Made by a program: the position numbers and the translations under genes. Of a stretch of DNA of 64,000 nt, positions 45,273 through 54,687 are shown piece by piece (positions within the stretch are counted from its first letter, which is position 1; each line of letters starts with the position of its first letter). The notes under the pieces are model-generated. The model had not been told where the DNA came from. It did not search any database and saw only the letters and a program-made list of their open reading frames with translations. Source of the DNA: Ornithinimicrobium sufpigmenti (GTDB lineage: Bacteria; Actinomycetota; Actinomycetes; Actinomycetales; Dermatophilaceae); contig NZ_CP036403.1 of assembly GCF_004322775.1 (NCBI RefSeq), forward strand, positions 1,736,001-1,800,000. The letters run 5' to 3'.

Positions 45273-46289
45273 ATGGTGGTCATGACCCCGGAAGCGGACC
45301 GGCGGCCCGTGCGGGGTCCACGAACCGCGGCGGTTGCCGTGTGCGGGCGCTACCAGGGCAGTGGCTCAAGGAAGGTGAGGAGGTGGGGCCGGGTGGACGT
45401 CGTCTCTCGTGCGCGCACGGCCCGGGTGCGGGCCTTGGTCGTGCCGGTGGTGATGAGTGTGGGCCTATGGGTCGTGGCCGGTTCCTTGGCCCTGTCCGTG
45501 GTGGCGTGGCCGGTCCTGCTCGTCCCGGTGGGCCTCGCCGCCGTGGTGTGGGTGGCGGGGGTGGGGGAGCGGTGGGTCGCCGCATCAGTGCTGTTGGCCA
45601 GGAAGCCGCGGCTGCACCAACGGCACACGTTGGCTCCGGTAGCCCAGGTGCTCCTGGACTGCCGGGCCGGCGTGCCTGGTCTGGTACTGCTGGTGGGGCA
45701 TGGGGGCCACGTGGGCGTGAGCGCGGTGGGCTCTCGGACGGTGGTGGTCACCCGGGGCCTGGTGGACGCGGTTGCCTCGGGCCGGTTGGGTCCGGTGACG
45801 GCGGCCGCACTGGTCGGCCACGAGCTGGGTGTGGTGCGGGCGGGGCTGACCCGGCGCCAGGTGGCTCTAACGGTCTTCCTGGCGCCGTGGTCGGTGTGGC
45901 TCGTGGTCGTCCTGGGCCTGTGGGAGGCCGCGGCCACGATCCTGCCTCGCCGGCTGATGGTCGCCTGCCTGGTGATCAACGGCGGTGTCGGACTCTGGCT
46001 TGGCGTGACTGTCCACCCAGCCCATCACGCCGGCGTGCTGTTCGTCAGTCTCGTGCTCTGGGCGTGGTGGGCGTTCACGTCCTGGGGACGGGCCCGTACC
46101 GATGTCGGCGACGCCTACCTGGTGCAGGTCGGGCTCGCCGCGGCGTACGCCGACTGGCTGATCGCCAACTGTGGTGACGACCACAGCCGGGACCGGGCCG
46201 TGACCCTGAAGCACCCCCACGTGGAAGGCAATTCACCCACCGGTCCGGTAGCGCCCTCACGTGACGTCCGCACGCCGGTGGCGCGCTGA
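45273..46289 (+). CDS. M48-like membrane protein with imperfect HExxH
   Basis: Membrane protein of 338 residues from the ATG at 45273. Two helices near residues 50-95 precede a soluble part with VAQVLLDCRAGVPGLVLLVG and VTAAALVGHELGVVRAGLTR, followed by two or three further helices and a soluble tail. The order resembles M48 (HtpX-type) peptidases and HELGV stands at the place of HExxH, but the second His is replaced by Val, so zinc binding and catalysis are doubtful. Its start region abuts the divergent minus-strand pair. Possibly a structural rather than catalytic relative. Confidence 0.65.
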   Translation: MVVMTPEADRRPVRGPRTAAVAVCGRYQGSGSRKVRRWGRVDVVSRARTARVRALVVPVVMSVGLWVVAGSLALSVVAWPVLLVPVGLAAVVWVAGVGERWVAASVLLARKPRLHQRHTLAPVAQVLLDCRAGVPGLVLLVGHGGHVGVSAVGSRTVVVTRGLVDAVASGRLGPVTAAALVGHELGVVRAGLTRRQVALTVFLAPWSVWLVVVLGLWEAAATILPRRLMVACLVINGGVGLWLGVTVHPAHHAGVLFVSLVLWAWWAFTSWGRARTDVGDAYLVQVGLAAAYADWLIANCGDDHSRDRAVTLKHPHVEGNSPTGPVAPSRDVRTPVAR

Positions 46290-46914
46290 CCACGGCGGTA
46301 GCGACCGGGTAGCAGCCCACCCGCACACTGCGGGTACCGGTCAGGCGGCGCATGGAGAGGGCAGCCAGGGCCGAGCGGAGGTACACCCTCGAGTCGTCTC
46401 CTCCCAACTCGGGATCGCTGATGGCGCAGTCGGCCTTCCCCGGCTAGCCACTCCCCTGGGGGCTCTTCTGTAGGTGCCGCTACCCACCGGGGTTGGCCGG
46501 TGGCGCTGGTGTTGATCGTCGCCAGTATTTGTCCTGGTCGCACAGGGACGTCGCGGCCGGGCCCGACCGCGTGCGCTGCGGCGTGCAGCGACGTGGCTGC
46601 CACCGCCAGTGCTGCCCTCCCACGGACCGCGCCGATCGGTCGAGCCCGTACGTGTCCGGCACCCTTGCCGGTGGTGAGCCTGTCCGAGCAGGCGGCGGCG
46701 GGCAGCACCGGACTGTTGCAGGCGACGCCGTGGATCCTCGGGCTGTGGACGAAAAGACCCGCACACCTAACGCGTCGGGGGCCTGGTCCAGCAGCTCGGC
46801 CCCGGCGCCAGAATGTGCCGCAAGCGGGACACCTCGAGAAACGACCGGGCCACAGGCCCTCACCGGCCCGGTCGCCGGGCGGGAGGGGTCAACGGTTCCC
46901 TGTCCTGCGCTGGT
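46290..46914. other. 625-base stretch without a supported gene
   Basis: Several frames are open on both strands, as expected for DNA of this GC content, but none has recognisable motifs, plausible composition and a ribosome-binding site together. No clear repeat or hairpin was seen. Confidence 0.5.
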
Positions 46915-47628
46915 TCACCGGGAGACAGCCATTGGCGGGGCCAATGCGCTGGGCGAGTGGTCGCGGTGGGCGCACATCCGCTTCCTGGCAGACGGGAGGA
47001 GGGTGTCCACCTGAGTGCCGATCCGGTCGGTGAGCACATGGGCGTGGTCCAGCTGATGGTCGATGTGCCGGGTCTGCCCCTGGGCGGTTTCCACCCGACC
47101 GGTGAACTGCTGGAGGCGCAGATCCCGCACGGTCCAGGCACCCGGTGGGTACGCCCGGCGGACCAGCTTGGCCACCCGTCGCAGGGCGCCGGTGGTGCGT
47201 GCCAGCAGTGACTGGGCCGCCTCCAAATCGCCCTGCAATGTGGAGAGCTGGCGGCGCAGCCGGATCGCTTCGAGCTGGTCTTGGGTGTCCTCGGCGGCGG
47301 GGACCTCGAGCAGGAGTCCGGCGGCCTTGACCCCCGCGAGGGCTTCCCGCATCCGGCGATCGACCCGCCCACCCGCAATGGCCCCGGCCTGGCAGGAGGT
47401 GATCACGCCCCGGACGGCCTCACCCGGCGTGAGGCCATCGACCTGCAGTTCGGTGCCCAACCTGAGGCATAGGTCCGCGTCCAGCACGTCAAGTCGCATC
47501 CGCGACAGCTCCCAACGAGCCTGCGGCAGCACCCGCGCCACATGGTTCAGCACCCCCCGGGCCTCGGCCAGTTCCACCGCATCCGCCCTGCTGTGCTCAT
47601 CCACGACAGACCACCCCCCGGACAGCAT
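46915..47628 (-). CDS. Coiled-coil-rich protein, unknown function
   Basis: A 237-residue protein. After a short acidic start comes a helical region with ALAGVKAAGLLLEVPAAEDT and RRQLSTLQGDLEAAQSLLAR, a likely coiled coil, and a basic tail. TPGEAVRGVITSCQAGAIAG may be a small ordered core. No domain is recognised. It has its own position between an empty stretch and the lsr2 region. Confidence 0.65.
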   Translation of the reverse strand: MLSGGWSVVDEHSRADAVELAEARGVLNHVARVLPQARWELSRMRLDVLDADLCLRLGTELQVDGLTPGEAVRGVITSCQAGAIAGGRVDRRMREALAGVKAAGLLLEVPAAEDTQDQLEAIRLRRQLSTLQGDLEAAQSLLARTTGALRRVAKLVRRAYPPGAWTVRDLRLQQFTGRVETAQGQTRHIDHQLDHAHVLTDRIGTQVDTLLPSARKRMCAHRDHSPSALAPPMAVSR

Positions 47629-47905
47629 GTACAGCTGAGTGGCCCGGCTGGCTCGCGCAGCCTCGCGCCTTGTGGGCTCCGGGCTTCACCGACACCCTCC
47701 GCCCTCCTGGAGGCGTGTGCCTCAGTGTCGGTTGACCTACCGGCGGGGCGGGTGCCATGTCATCCGTCATGTCCTGCTCCCTTGCTCGACACCCCCACCT
47801 GGCGGGTCAGGGCCATCTGGGCACCACATGCGGGACAGTGACCGGCGCGGGGTCCACCAGCCTCCAACAAGCGGTGGGCCCTAGGCGCAGTGCGACGGCT
47901 GCGGC

Positions 47906-47929
47906 CCCCGGCAGCCGAGGCTGCCGGGG
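47906..47929 (-). terminator. Strong hairpin downstream of lsr2
   Basis: CCCCGGCAGCC pairs perfectly with GGCTGCCGGGG, separated by two bases, 15 bases after the lsr2 stop. It lacks a T-run but is stable, and its place after lsr2 makes a terminator likely. Confidence 0.65.
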
Positions 47930-47943
47930 CTGCGGTGACGGTG

Positions 47944-48285
47944 TCAGGACCTGTGGGCGGCCTCCCATTTCTCAACCAAGTCCTGGGAGAGTCGGCCCCG
48001 CTGGGGGTAGTCGATGCCCTGCTCGGTCGCCCATGCCTTGATGGCCTTGGTCTGGGAGGGGTCACGACGGGTGGTGCTGCCCGCCCCGCTCTGGCGGCGG
48101 CCACCGACGCGACGGCCGGCGTCTACGTACTTCTGGATCGTGCTGGCGAACACATCGGACTCGGTCTGGGAGAGATCGATTTCGTAGTCCGCGCCGAGGA
48201 ACCCGAACTTGACGGTCTGGCCGTCCTCACCGAGTTCTTCGCCGGACAGGTCCGAGATCAGGATCGTCTTCATCTTCTGCGCCAC
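47944..48285 (-). CDS. lsr2: Lsr2-family nucleoid-associated xenogeneic silencer
   Basis: Actinobacterial H-NS analogue of 113 residues that bridges AT-rich DNA and silences acquired genes. The N-terminal dimerisation part has KMKTILISDLSGEEL and VKFGFLGADYEIDLS; a basic Gly/Arg linker follows; the DNA-binding end has AIKAWATEQGIDYPQRGRLS, with the minor-groove RGR. The GTG at 48285 follows AGGAG at the right distance and fits the family start. A host copy is expected elsewhere, so this is probably an element-borne second copy that tempers expression of the element's genes. Confidence 0.93.
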   Translation of the reverse strand: MAQKMKTILISDLSGEELGEDGQTVKFGFLGADYEIDLSQTESDVFASTIQKYVDAGRRVGGRRQSGAGSTTRRDPSQTKAIKAWATEQGIDYPQRGRLSQDLVEKWEAAHRS

Positions 48286-48387
48286 GGTGACTCCTACAGG
48301 GTTGGGTGGATCGCAACGCCTCATCGTAGACGGCGATTCACTGCCCCCCGCCCACAATTTTCTCAGCGCCCGATCGTCTCTGGAATA

Positions 48388-48868
48388 GTGAGAGCTCCGA
48401 GTTGCTTGAACGGCGCATCACGTCCCCCACCTTTGACCCAGACCAGGGAGCAGCCTTCGAAGGAGCCGCTGCGCCATCTCAGCCAGGAGCACGCAGCCCT
48501 GGCGCGACTCTGGCGCCTGACTGCCGACATGACAATGCTTGGCGAGGCTCCGCGGGACTCCAACTGATGAGCACGATCCCGAAGGGCAAACGACCGCCTT
48601 CGAGCGCGCCCAGCTGGCGGCCATGACCGACCAGGCACGGGAACATCTGAAGGAAGCGGACGCTGCGCCCGAACGCCTCACGGACGCGACGTACGGGATC
48701 TGCGAGCACTGCCATACGCCCATCAACCCGGCCCGGCTGGGAACAAGACCAACCGTACGTACCTGCGTCCAGCACGCACCAACCCGTGGCAGCCAGGCCA
48801 TGACTGCCACGCCGAGCCAGGGGCCGAATTTGCCCCACGACCAGCCACCCATGACCACAGGGATATGA
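48388..48868 (+). pseudogene. DksA/TraR-type zinc-finger protein, frameshifted
   Basis: The first frame reads ALARLWRLTADMTMLGEAPR DSN and stops. The next frame continues with DEHDPEGQTTAFERAQLAAM and YGICEHCHTPINPARLGTRP, the zinc-finger part of the DksA/TraR family. Relatives have these segments in one reading, so a small indel near 48565 has split it. The last zinc Cys pair is altered (CVQHA). Family members bind RNA polymerase. Confidence 0.7.
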
Positions 48869-49136
48869 CCCCGCGCGGGAAGACAAGATGCCAGTGGTCA
48901 GAGCTGCGGTCTGGCGGACAGTCCCGGGGAGTGCGTCACTAGCGGCGGAACGACGCACAGAGGGTGACTCACCCCACGGCAGCGTCGGGCGCTGCGGCGT
49001 CCCCGAGCTGCAAGACCGCACGCGCAAAGGGGCAACGCCGGGGCTGGTGTCCGACATCCTCGGACGCCGAGCGAACTACCGGTGTGCGCGCCTACAGTGT
49101 TAGCGACCAGCTACTCGTCGAGCACGGAGAGACCTC

Positions 49137-49319
49137 ATGCCACCCGCCCCCACGTGTGCAGCGTGCATCCAGCTCAACAGGTGGCGAGCCCCGCGGGAGT
49201 CCGTCACCGTGATCGCTGGCATCCCACTGTGTAAGGAGCATCTCGATGAAGCGCATCGTGATGCAACATCGGCGGCAGGTCGCTTCCTCAAGAGCATGAG
49301 CCATCTCACCCGGGAGTAG
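49137..49319 (+). CDS. Small Cys-rich protein, possible zinc binder
   Basis: A 60-residue protein with CAAC near residue 7 and PLCKEH near residue 30, the spacing of a small zinc site, followed by a charged helix. CGGAGAG stands before the ATG. No family is recognised. Confidence 0.5.
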   Translation: MPPAPTCAACIQLNRWRAPRESVTVIAGIPLCKEHLDEAHRDATSAAGRFLKSMSHLTRE

Positions 49320-49536
49320 CACCGCCAGTCTTGGGAGGTCGGGTTCGGCCGCGCCGACAACTCGCGGGAGCGTTGACACTTCTTGGCTCCTCGCAAGATG
49401 CGTCGACCAGGCACCCAGTCGACTGGCGGCGGTAAGACTTAGGTCCCCGGGCCGCAGACGCAACTCGCCCTCAAGGCGCGTTGTCGGTGGCTCGTCCTAG
49501 CATCCGGCCAAGGGTTCTGATCGGGAGGTCGTGCGG

Positions 49537-51981
49537 ATGTCTGGACGCCGTGATCCACTTCGGCGTGTCGTGGGTTCGTTGGATCGATCCGACCTCGGGG
49601 ATCCCGTTCACGAACTTAGACTCTTCCGAGGCTGCGGGTCGATCTTTGATGTCCGTGCGGTGCTCCGTGAGCAGGTGGAGGCCGAGGTGGCCCTCATGTC
49701 GCTAGCGGTGGCGGACGCAGACGCATTCGATGTCATCGAGCTAATGCGGATGCGAGAGTTCCCGCCCGTCCCTGACCCAAGCGTCGTAGTGGGGGACGGG
49801 ACAGCCTTGGCAGTCGAGATCGTCACGGCCGTCCTACTAGCAAGGACATCCCGCAAGCCGGACCCCACTCCACGGATCGACACCCGACCACACGAGAAGA
49901 TCGAGGAGCTCCACCAGAGAGCACGACGCTTGGCACGCCTGGCGACTTACTGCCACCAGTACGAGGCGCACTTCAGCGAAGACCCGCTGGCGCACCTTGC
50001 CGCCGAGTACCGATCCGGCGTTCTGAACATCCGGAACATGCAGTACGACACCGTCCGTGACGACCACGAGGCTCAACTGCTCGGCCACCCCATCGTCGCT
50101 GAGATGATGCGCAACCACCTCGGGTACACGTACTCCGACGTAATAGCGGTACGCGAGGCGATGGGTCAGATCGCCGGTGACCGAATGACAAAGTTGCGAG
50201 ACGGCAGCGGGGACATCCTCATGCGGTACCCCGACACTCCGCCCGAAGAAGTCCCCGCCCATGAGGTTCAGGCATTCATGGACCTGCTCATCCCTTTCAT
50301 GTTCCTCCCCGCCGACAGGGCAGTCATCCGCGCAGACGCGGTCGCTGAAGAGGCAGGCCTGACGTCCGAAACCGCCGAAGCTGTGCTGGCTTCGTACGCT
50401 CAGTCCTTCGATGACGCCCACCCGGCAGGCAGGCGGGTCTACGACATGCTGGTCGGGGAGAACCCCTTCCTTACCACGCCCCTAGTCTCCGACGGCGATG
50501 GCAACTTCGTGGCGACCACGAACGACGTGGGGTTGGACTCGCTCCGCCGCATCTTTGAGGCCGCACTGCCGCGGAATTCGAACGAAGTCCGTCGTTACGA
50601 CAAGAAGGTGCGTCAAGTTGTAACCGAACGTCTCGCGATCGAGCACCTTGAATCCATCCTTCGCACCCCACGCTCACACGAAGGATTCAAGTATTTCGCA
50701 CCTCTCGGGGACGGAGCCGTCTCCGCACTGAGCGCTGAGTGCGCAGAGCTGAATCGGGTTGGGAAGCTAGTCGAGGGAGACGGGCTCTTCCTGATCGATG
50801 ACGTTGCGATCTGCGTAGAGGTCAAAGGCAAGTCGATAGCCGCCCAAGCTCGCCGAGGCGACGTCCGGCGTCTGTCTCGCGATCTGAAGTCGACCATCGG
50901 TGACGCTTCCGACCAGACCCTGAGGCTGCAGAGCCTCATCGAAACCAACGGGGGGCTGTGGTTGGAAGGCTGCACATGGTTGGATCTCAGCCACATCCGA
51001 GAGGTGCGGTCGGTAGTCGCCCTCTTGGACGACATCGGGCCCCTCGGCACTGCCATCGGCGAGCTGCAACGGGTCGGGGTTGTCCCAGAAGTGCGTCCAC
51101 CTTGGATCACGTCTCTGCACGACCTCGCCACCATCGCGGAGGTCTGCGATCGCCCGGGAGAGTTTCTCCTCTACCTCAGGCGCCGCACGGACAGTGGGGT
51201 GACGACCCACTACCGGGCGGCCGATGAACTCGACCTTTACATGCTGTTTCGCAGCGGGGGCCTCTACGTCGAGCCGGATCCCGATCAGACTAGGTTCGAG
51301 ATTCCTTCTGCGCCTCCGGCCAAGCGCCGTGACCGGCGCAAGCACGCCCAAGAGGCCGTCGGCACCTTGGTCGCGGACCACTGTTGGGAGCTCAACGCCT
51401 GGATGCAACGGCACCAGTTCGAGGAGCACAACGCACAACCGACCAAGCCGACCTTCAACACCGCCAGCCGGCTGGTGCCGCTCATCGATGTCCTGACCGA
51501 GCAGCGTCCTCCGGGCTGGCTTCGCAGCACTGCCGACCTCCTCGGGCTGGCCGGCGAGACTCAGACGAAGATCGCCAAGACAGTAGCCGAGTTGGGACGT
51601 ATGACCCGCCGAGACGGTCAGTACCACGAGGTGGTCCTTTCGTTCGCCGGGCTGTGGGGGCACCCGACCCTGTTCGCGGCCACCAGGCCGCGAAACGCAG
51701 AGCTGGCCGCGGTTCGAGAACGTCTTCTGACGTACATGCGAGCAAAGCGGTATCAGTTGCGCTCGGACCGCGCCCTGGGCTTGCTGTTCGACGAACGCCT
51801 CAACCTCGAACACGCCTTCTACCTCAATGCGCCTCACGTCGACAGCCCGGACCTAGATGCGGTGGTCGAGGCCATGCAACTCCAGCCCATCGGGGACAAG
51901 ACTCTCCCACCGATGCCGCCCTCTGCCCGTCGACCCACCAAACGGCTACGCGGCAAGAGCGCCAAACGCTCGAAGCGTTGA
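49537..51981 (+). CDS. Large protein with PD-(D/E)XK-like nuclease motif, unknown system
   Basis: An 814-residue protein that I cannot place in a named family. The ATG at 49537 is preferred over the GTG six bases earlier because GGGAGG is then eight bases away. A helical N-terminal half leads to a nuclease-like signature, VEGDGLFLIDDVAICVEVKG KS, where the Asp pair and the E-x-K near residue 427 match the PD-(D/E)XK plan. The C-terminus is basic (RRPTKRLRGKSAKRSKR). It stands alone, without a helicase or methylase partner. Codon use and GC content are a little lower than in the metal island. DNA degradation in defence is an inference. Confidence 0.8.
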   Translation: MSGRRDPLRRVVGSLDRSDLGDPVHELRLFRGCGSIFDVRAVLREQVEAEVALMSLAVADADAFDVIELMRMREFPPVPDPSVVVGDGTALAVEIVTAVLLARTSRKPDPTPRIDTRPHEKIEELHQRARRLARLATYCHQYEAHFSEDPLAHLAAEYRSGVLNIRNMQYDTVRDDHEAQLLGHPIVAEMMRNHLGYTYSDVIAVREAMGQIAGDRMTKLRDGSGDILMRYPDTPPEEVPAHEVQAFMDLLIPFMFLPADRAVIRADAVAEEAGLTSETAEAVLASYAQSFDDAHPAGRRVYDMLVGENPFLTTPLVSDGDGNFVATTNDVGLDSLRRIFEAALPRNSNEVRRYDKKVRQVVTERLAIEHLESILRTPRSHEGFKYFAPLGDGAVSALSAECAELNRVGKLVEGDGLFLIDDVAICVEVKGKSIAAQARRGDVRRLSRDLKSTIGDASDQTLRLQSLIETNGGLWLEGCTWLDLSHIREVRSVVALLDDIGPLGTAIGELQRVGVVPEVRPPWITSLHDLATIAEVCDRPGEFLLYLRRRTDSGVTTHYRAADELDLYMLFRSGGLYVEPDPDQTRFEIPSAPPAKRRDRRKHAQEAVGTLVADHCWELNAWMQRHQFEEHNAQPTKPTFNTASRLVPLIDVLTEQRPPGWLRSTADLLGLAGETQTKIAKTVAELGRMTRRDGQYHEVVLSFAGLWGHPTLFAATRPRNAELAAVRERLLTYMRAKRYQLRSDRALGLLFDERLNLEHAFYLNAPHVDSPDLDAVVEAMQLQPIGDKTLPPMPPSARRPTKRLRGKSAKRSKR

Positions 51982-52015
51982 GTACGCGGTTCGGACCCGC
52001 GCGACAAGAGCAGAC

Positions 52016-52150
52016 AACGGATTGGGTCTGCTGCAGACGCACGTCCTCACCCAGCAACGGTGGGCAACACGTCAGGAACTGCGGCTCGCGATCGTCGTCT
52101 GGATCGAACGGAAGTATCACCGCCAACGAACCCAGGACACACGCGGCGGT
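52016..52150 (+). pseudogene. IS3-family transposase (OrfB) fragment
   Basis: RWATRQELRLAIVVWIERKY HRQRTQ is the usual end of the IS3 integrase-type transposase, where the catalytic part is followed by an arginine-rich stretch. Only this C-terminal scrap of about 45 codons remains. It marks an older insertion between the large nuclease-like gene and the next gene. The rest of 51982-52304 shows nothing else. Confidence 0.6.
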
Positions 52151-52304
52151 AGGTCGCAGCCCCCACCGCGCGACCGCCACTCCCCGCAGACCGCGTCATG
52201 CTTCTCTGCGTCAGCGGCCGAGAACAATCTGACTCGTCAGGTCAGTGCTACCCAGAGCAGGTAGCGTGCTGACCCTGCCGCAGCGAGTGCATCGGAGGGG
52301 CTAG

Positions 52305-53135
52305 GTGGAGCGAGATCCGTGGGACTACCCGGAGTGGCACGGCTTCAATCGGGAGACCTCTCTCGCGGCCGGTCTGATTTGCGCGGGAGTTAACTCGATC
52401 GGACGGGCAAACTACGCGGATCTCGGTGACTACTACGTCGCGCTGTTCGGGCTCGCGAATGGAATTGAGCGTCTCGGGAAGTTAATCTGGGTTGTCGACT
52501 TCCGCACTACGCAGGGTCGATCACCGACTGACGGAGAACTCAGGAAGCTGGGTCACAAGCTTCCAGAAATCGTGAACGCCGTTCGAGCGATCGATCGAAA
52601 GTGCGGGCTGAATCTCAAGTACCCGTATCCTGACGACGACATGACTAGGGCCGTGCTGGACGCGCTCACGATGTTCGCAGACGCTTCGCGAGGACGCTAT
52701 GCAAACTTCGAGACGATCAGCGGAGCGAGCAGTCCGCATGATCCCGTCATCTACTGGTGGAGCCATGTCGTCGAACCGATCTTGGCCACGCATTTTCACG
52801 GGACAGAACGGCAGAAGCGGGCTCGGCGCGATGCAGCCATCGTTGACGCGCTCATCGGTAAGGACTCGATCGTCTTCCACCTGGACGAGAGCGGCAATCG
52901 CATCAGCGACGTCGCGCGGGGAAGTTACCGGACATCAGAGAACGAGCTGGCGCAAAAGTACGGGCGCTTCTACACGCTGAGGATTGTCAGGTGGATGAGC
53001 GAGGTCTTCGCCAAACTCACGGCACCGATCTCCGGGCCGAACGGCGACCCTGCATTGTTCGGTCACCACGAGGTCGTGGGGACCTTTGTCGCTCCTGACC
53101 ACTATTTGCGGAACCGAAAGCGATGGCCGCTTTGA
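52305..53135 (+). CDS. Unknown protein, possibly HEPN-like
   Basis: A 276-residue soluble protein starting at a GTG after GGAGGGGC. The helical segment YYVALFGLANGIERLGKLIW and the following ELRKLGHKLPEIVNAV, with Arg and His spaced as R-x3-H, recall AbiV/HEPN-type helical bundles but do not meet the canonical Rx4-6H motif, so this is only a hint. GC content is distinctly lower than its surroundings. No partner gene is adjacent. A role in abortive infection is possible but unproven. Confidence 0.6.
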   Translation: MERDPWDYPEWHGFNRETSLAAGLICAGVNSIGRANYADLGDYYVALFGLANGIERLGKLIWVVDFRTTQGRSPTDGELRKLGHKLPEIVNAVRAIDRKCGLNLKYPYPDDDMTRAVLDALTMFADASRGRYANFETISGASSPHDPVIYWWSHVVEPILATHFHGTERQKRARRDAAIVDALIGKDSIVFHLDESGNRISDVARGSYRTSENELAQKYGRFYTLRIVRWMSEVFAKLTAPISGPNGDPALFGHHEVVGTFVAPDHYLRNRKRWPL

Positions 53136-53271
53136 GCGCTTATCGTGGGACCCCCAAATAGGCAGCCCGGTGAGCGAGTCCAATAGCTTCGCTGGTCGCC
53201 AACAATCCCGGCGCTCGGGACGCTTGCGGACCGGATTTACCGCGGCTCATGTCGCTTCGCTTCGGAAAGCT

Positions 53272-53538
53272 TCACCATCCGCTCACCGGCGTAGCGCTCG
53301 AAAAGCTCGTTGACCCGAGGTTGCGGATGTAGAGCTCGACGTGTGCTCGTTGTATCCCCACCAATGGGTTCAACCCGTTGGTCTCCCACCAGGTGAACCA
53401 GCGGGCCAGTTGTGTCCGGTAGATAGCGTGGGTGGCTCCGGAGTACCGGGCGAGGCACGAGACAGCCGCGAGCTGTGCGGGGCTCATCGAGGACGGCTGG
53501 AACGGCAGTGTCGCCGTGGGGCTGGTCGCGGTGGACAT
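53272..53538 (-). pseudogene. Tyrosine recombinase/integrase N-terminal remnant
   Basis: LARYSGATHAIYRTQLARWF followed by TWWETNGLNPLVGIQRAHVE is the SAM-like core-binding domain of XerD-type integrases. A frameshift after RNLG and the complete absence of the catalytic domain show that it is debris. It could be what is left of the integrase of an earlier element. Confidence 0.7.
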
Positions 53539-53728
53539 GGTCGCCTCCTGCGGCGACCTGGATCCGGGCCAAGTCGGTGCCCGCCGCCAGCGCGACGAGG
53601 CTGTCGACGGCCGGGACGCTACGCCGAACCCAGGACCCCATGCGGTCGCGGCGGATTGACGCGGGTCGCCTGGTTAGCCAGCCCATGGGCACAGGACACG
53701 TCCCTCATGATCGCTTCCGAGTACAAAG

Positions 53729-54561
53729 TCAGTTTCTGTTGTGTCCCAACGACCGCGCATGGAGCACGTCCTTCCAGTACGACTCACGTTGCAGGATGTG
53801 GCCGTCGTCGGTACGCATCGACCAGTACTCGAGGAGTGCAAACCGCATGTTTGTCCGGTAGTACTCATCGCCCATCTTCTCGAGGTGCGCCTTCAATCCG
53901 GCGTTGCCACCGTGCAGCGTGGTCGCATAGGTCGTCTAGTCCAGCGTTGCCAGATGCCTGTGTCGCCGTACGCGGAGCCGACATACCGCTGCCCGGTCTG
54001 CTTGTCGTGGATGACGTACACGCCCTTCATGCTCTCCAACGCGATCCGCCAGTCAGCCCGAGCCTGGGTGACGACCGCCTGAAGGTCGGCGAGGCTGTGA
54101 TTGATCCGATCGTGCCCCGGGAAGGGGTCACCGGCGAACGGTTCCTCGAGGATCGACGAGACCGTCATCGCGGGTAGGGCAGTCTCCATCTTCTGGCGAA
54201 TGTTCCGCCCCGACCTCTTTTGGCGGACCCAGAGGCGGCGGATGAACGGGCCCAGCAGGTCCTCTCGGAGCGCCACCGTGTACGAATGTGCCTGCTGTTC
54301 GGACCTTCGTTCCAGGACCTCCCAGATCCCGCCGAAGAGCCAGAGGGTCGCGTCGTGCTTGTCCTGGGCCATCGAGAAGATGAATTCGCGATTGAAGTCG
54401 TTCTTGACGCTTCGCCATGAGTTCCACTCCTGCCATTCCTCGTGGTTGGTCGCTAGAACGTCAATCGGATGCTTGATCTGGCTCCAGACGGCGAAGTGGA
54501 CCTTGTGCTGCTTCGGATCGAAGCCCTGGGGCAGCAGACACGTCAGCGGGATGGCCTCCAT
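53729..54561 (-). pseudogene. GIY-YIG-domain nuclease, frameshifted
   Basis: An N-terminal domain of about 170 residues precedes the GIY-YIG signature MKGVYVIHDKQTGQRYVGSA. Just after GIWQRW the frame is lost; homology resumes in another frame with LHGGNAGLKAHLEKMGDEYY, RFALLEYWSMRTDDGHILQR and ESYWKDVLHARSLGHN. The Glu in the last block completes the usual active site. One small indel near 53945 explains the break. If corrected, it would be a full GIY-YIG endonuclease of about 275 residues. Confidence 0.75.
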
Positions 54562-54687
54562 GAGGAGACCCTAGCCGGGTGGAGATCGCGAAGATGATGG
54601 CTAGATCGCGGCGCTACAACGCCCTCCCTGACACGCTTTGACCTGGACACCGGCCAGCGTTCGCAAGCGGCCGGGGTAGTGACTGGG

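Noticed and set aside
46290..46914. Possible small genes on either strand
   Set aside because: No frame combined protein-like composition with a start site, so none was called.
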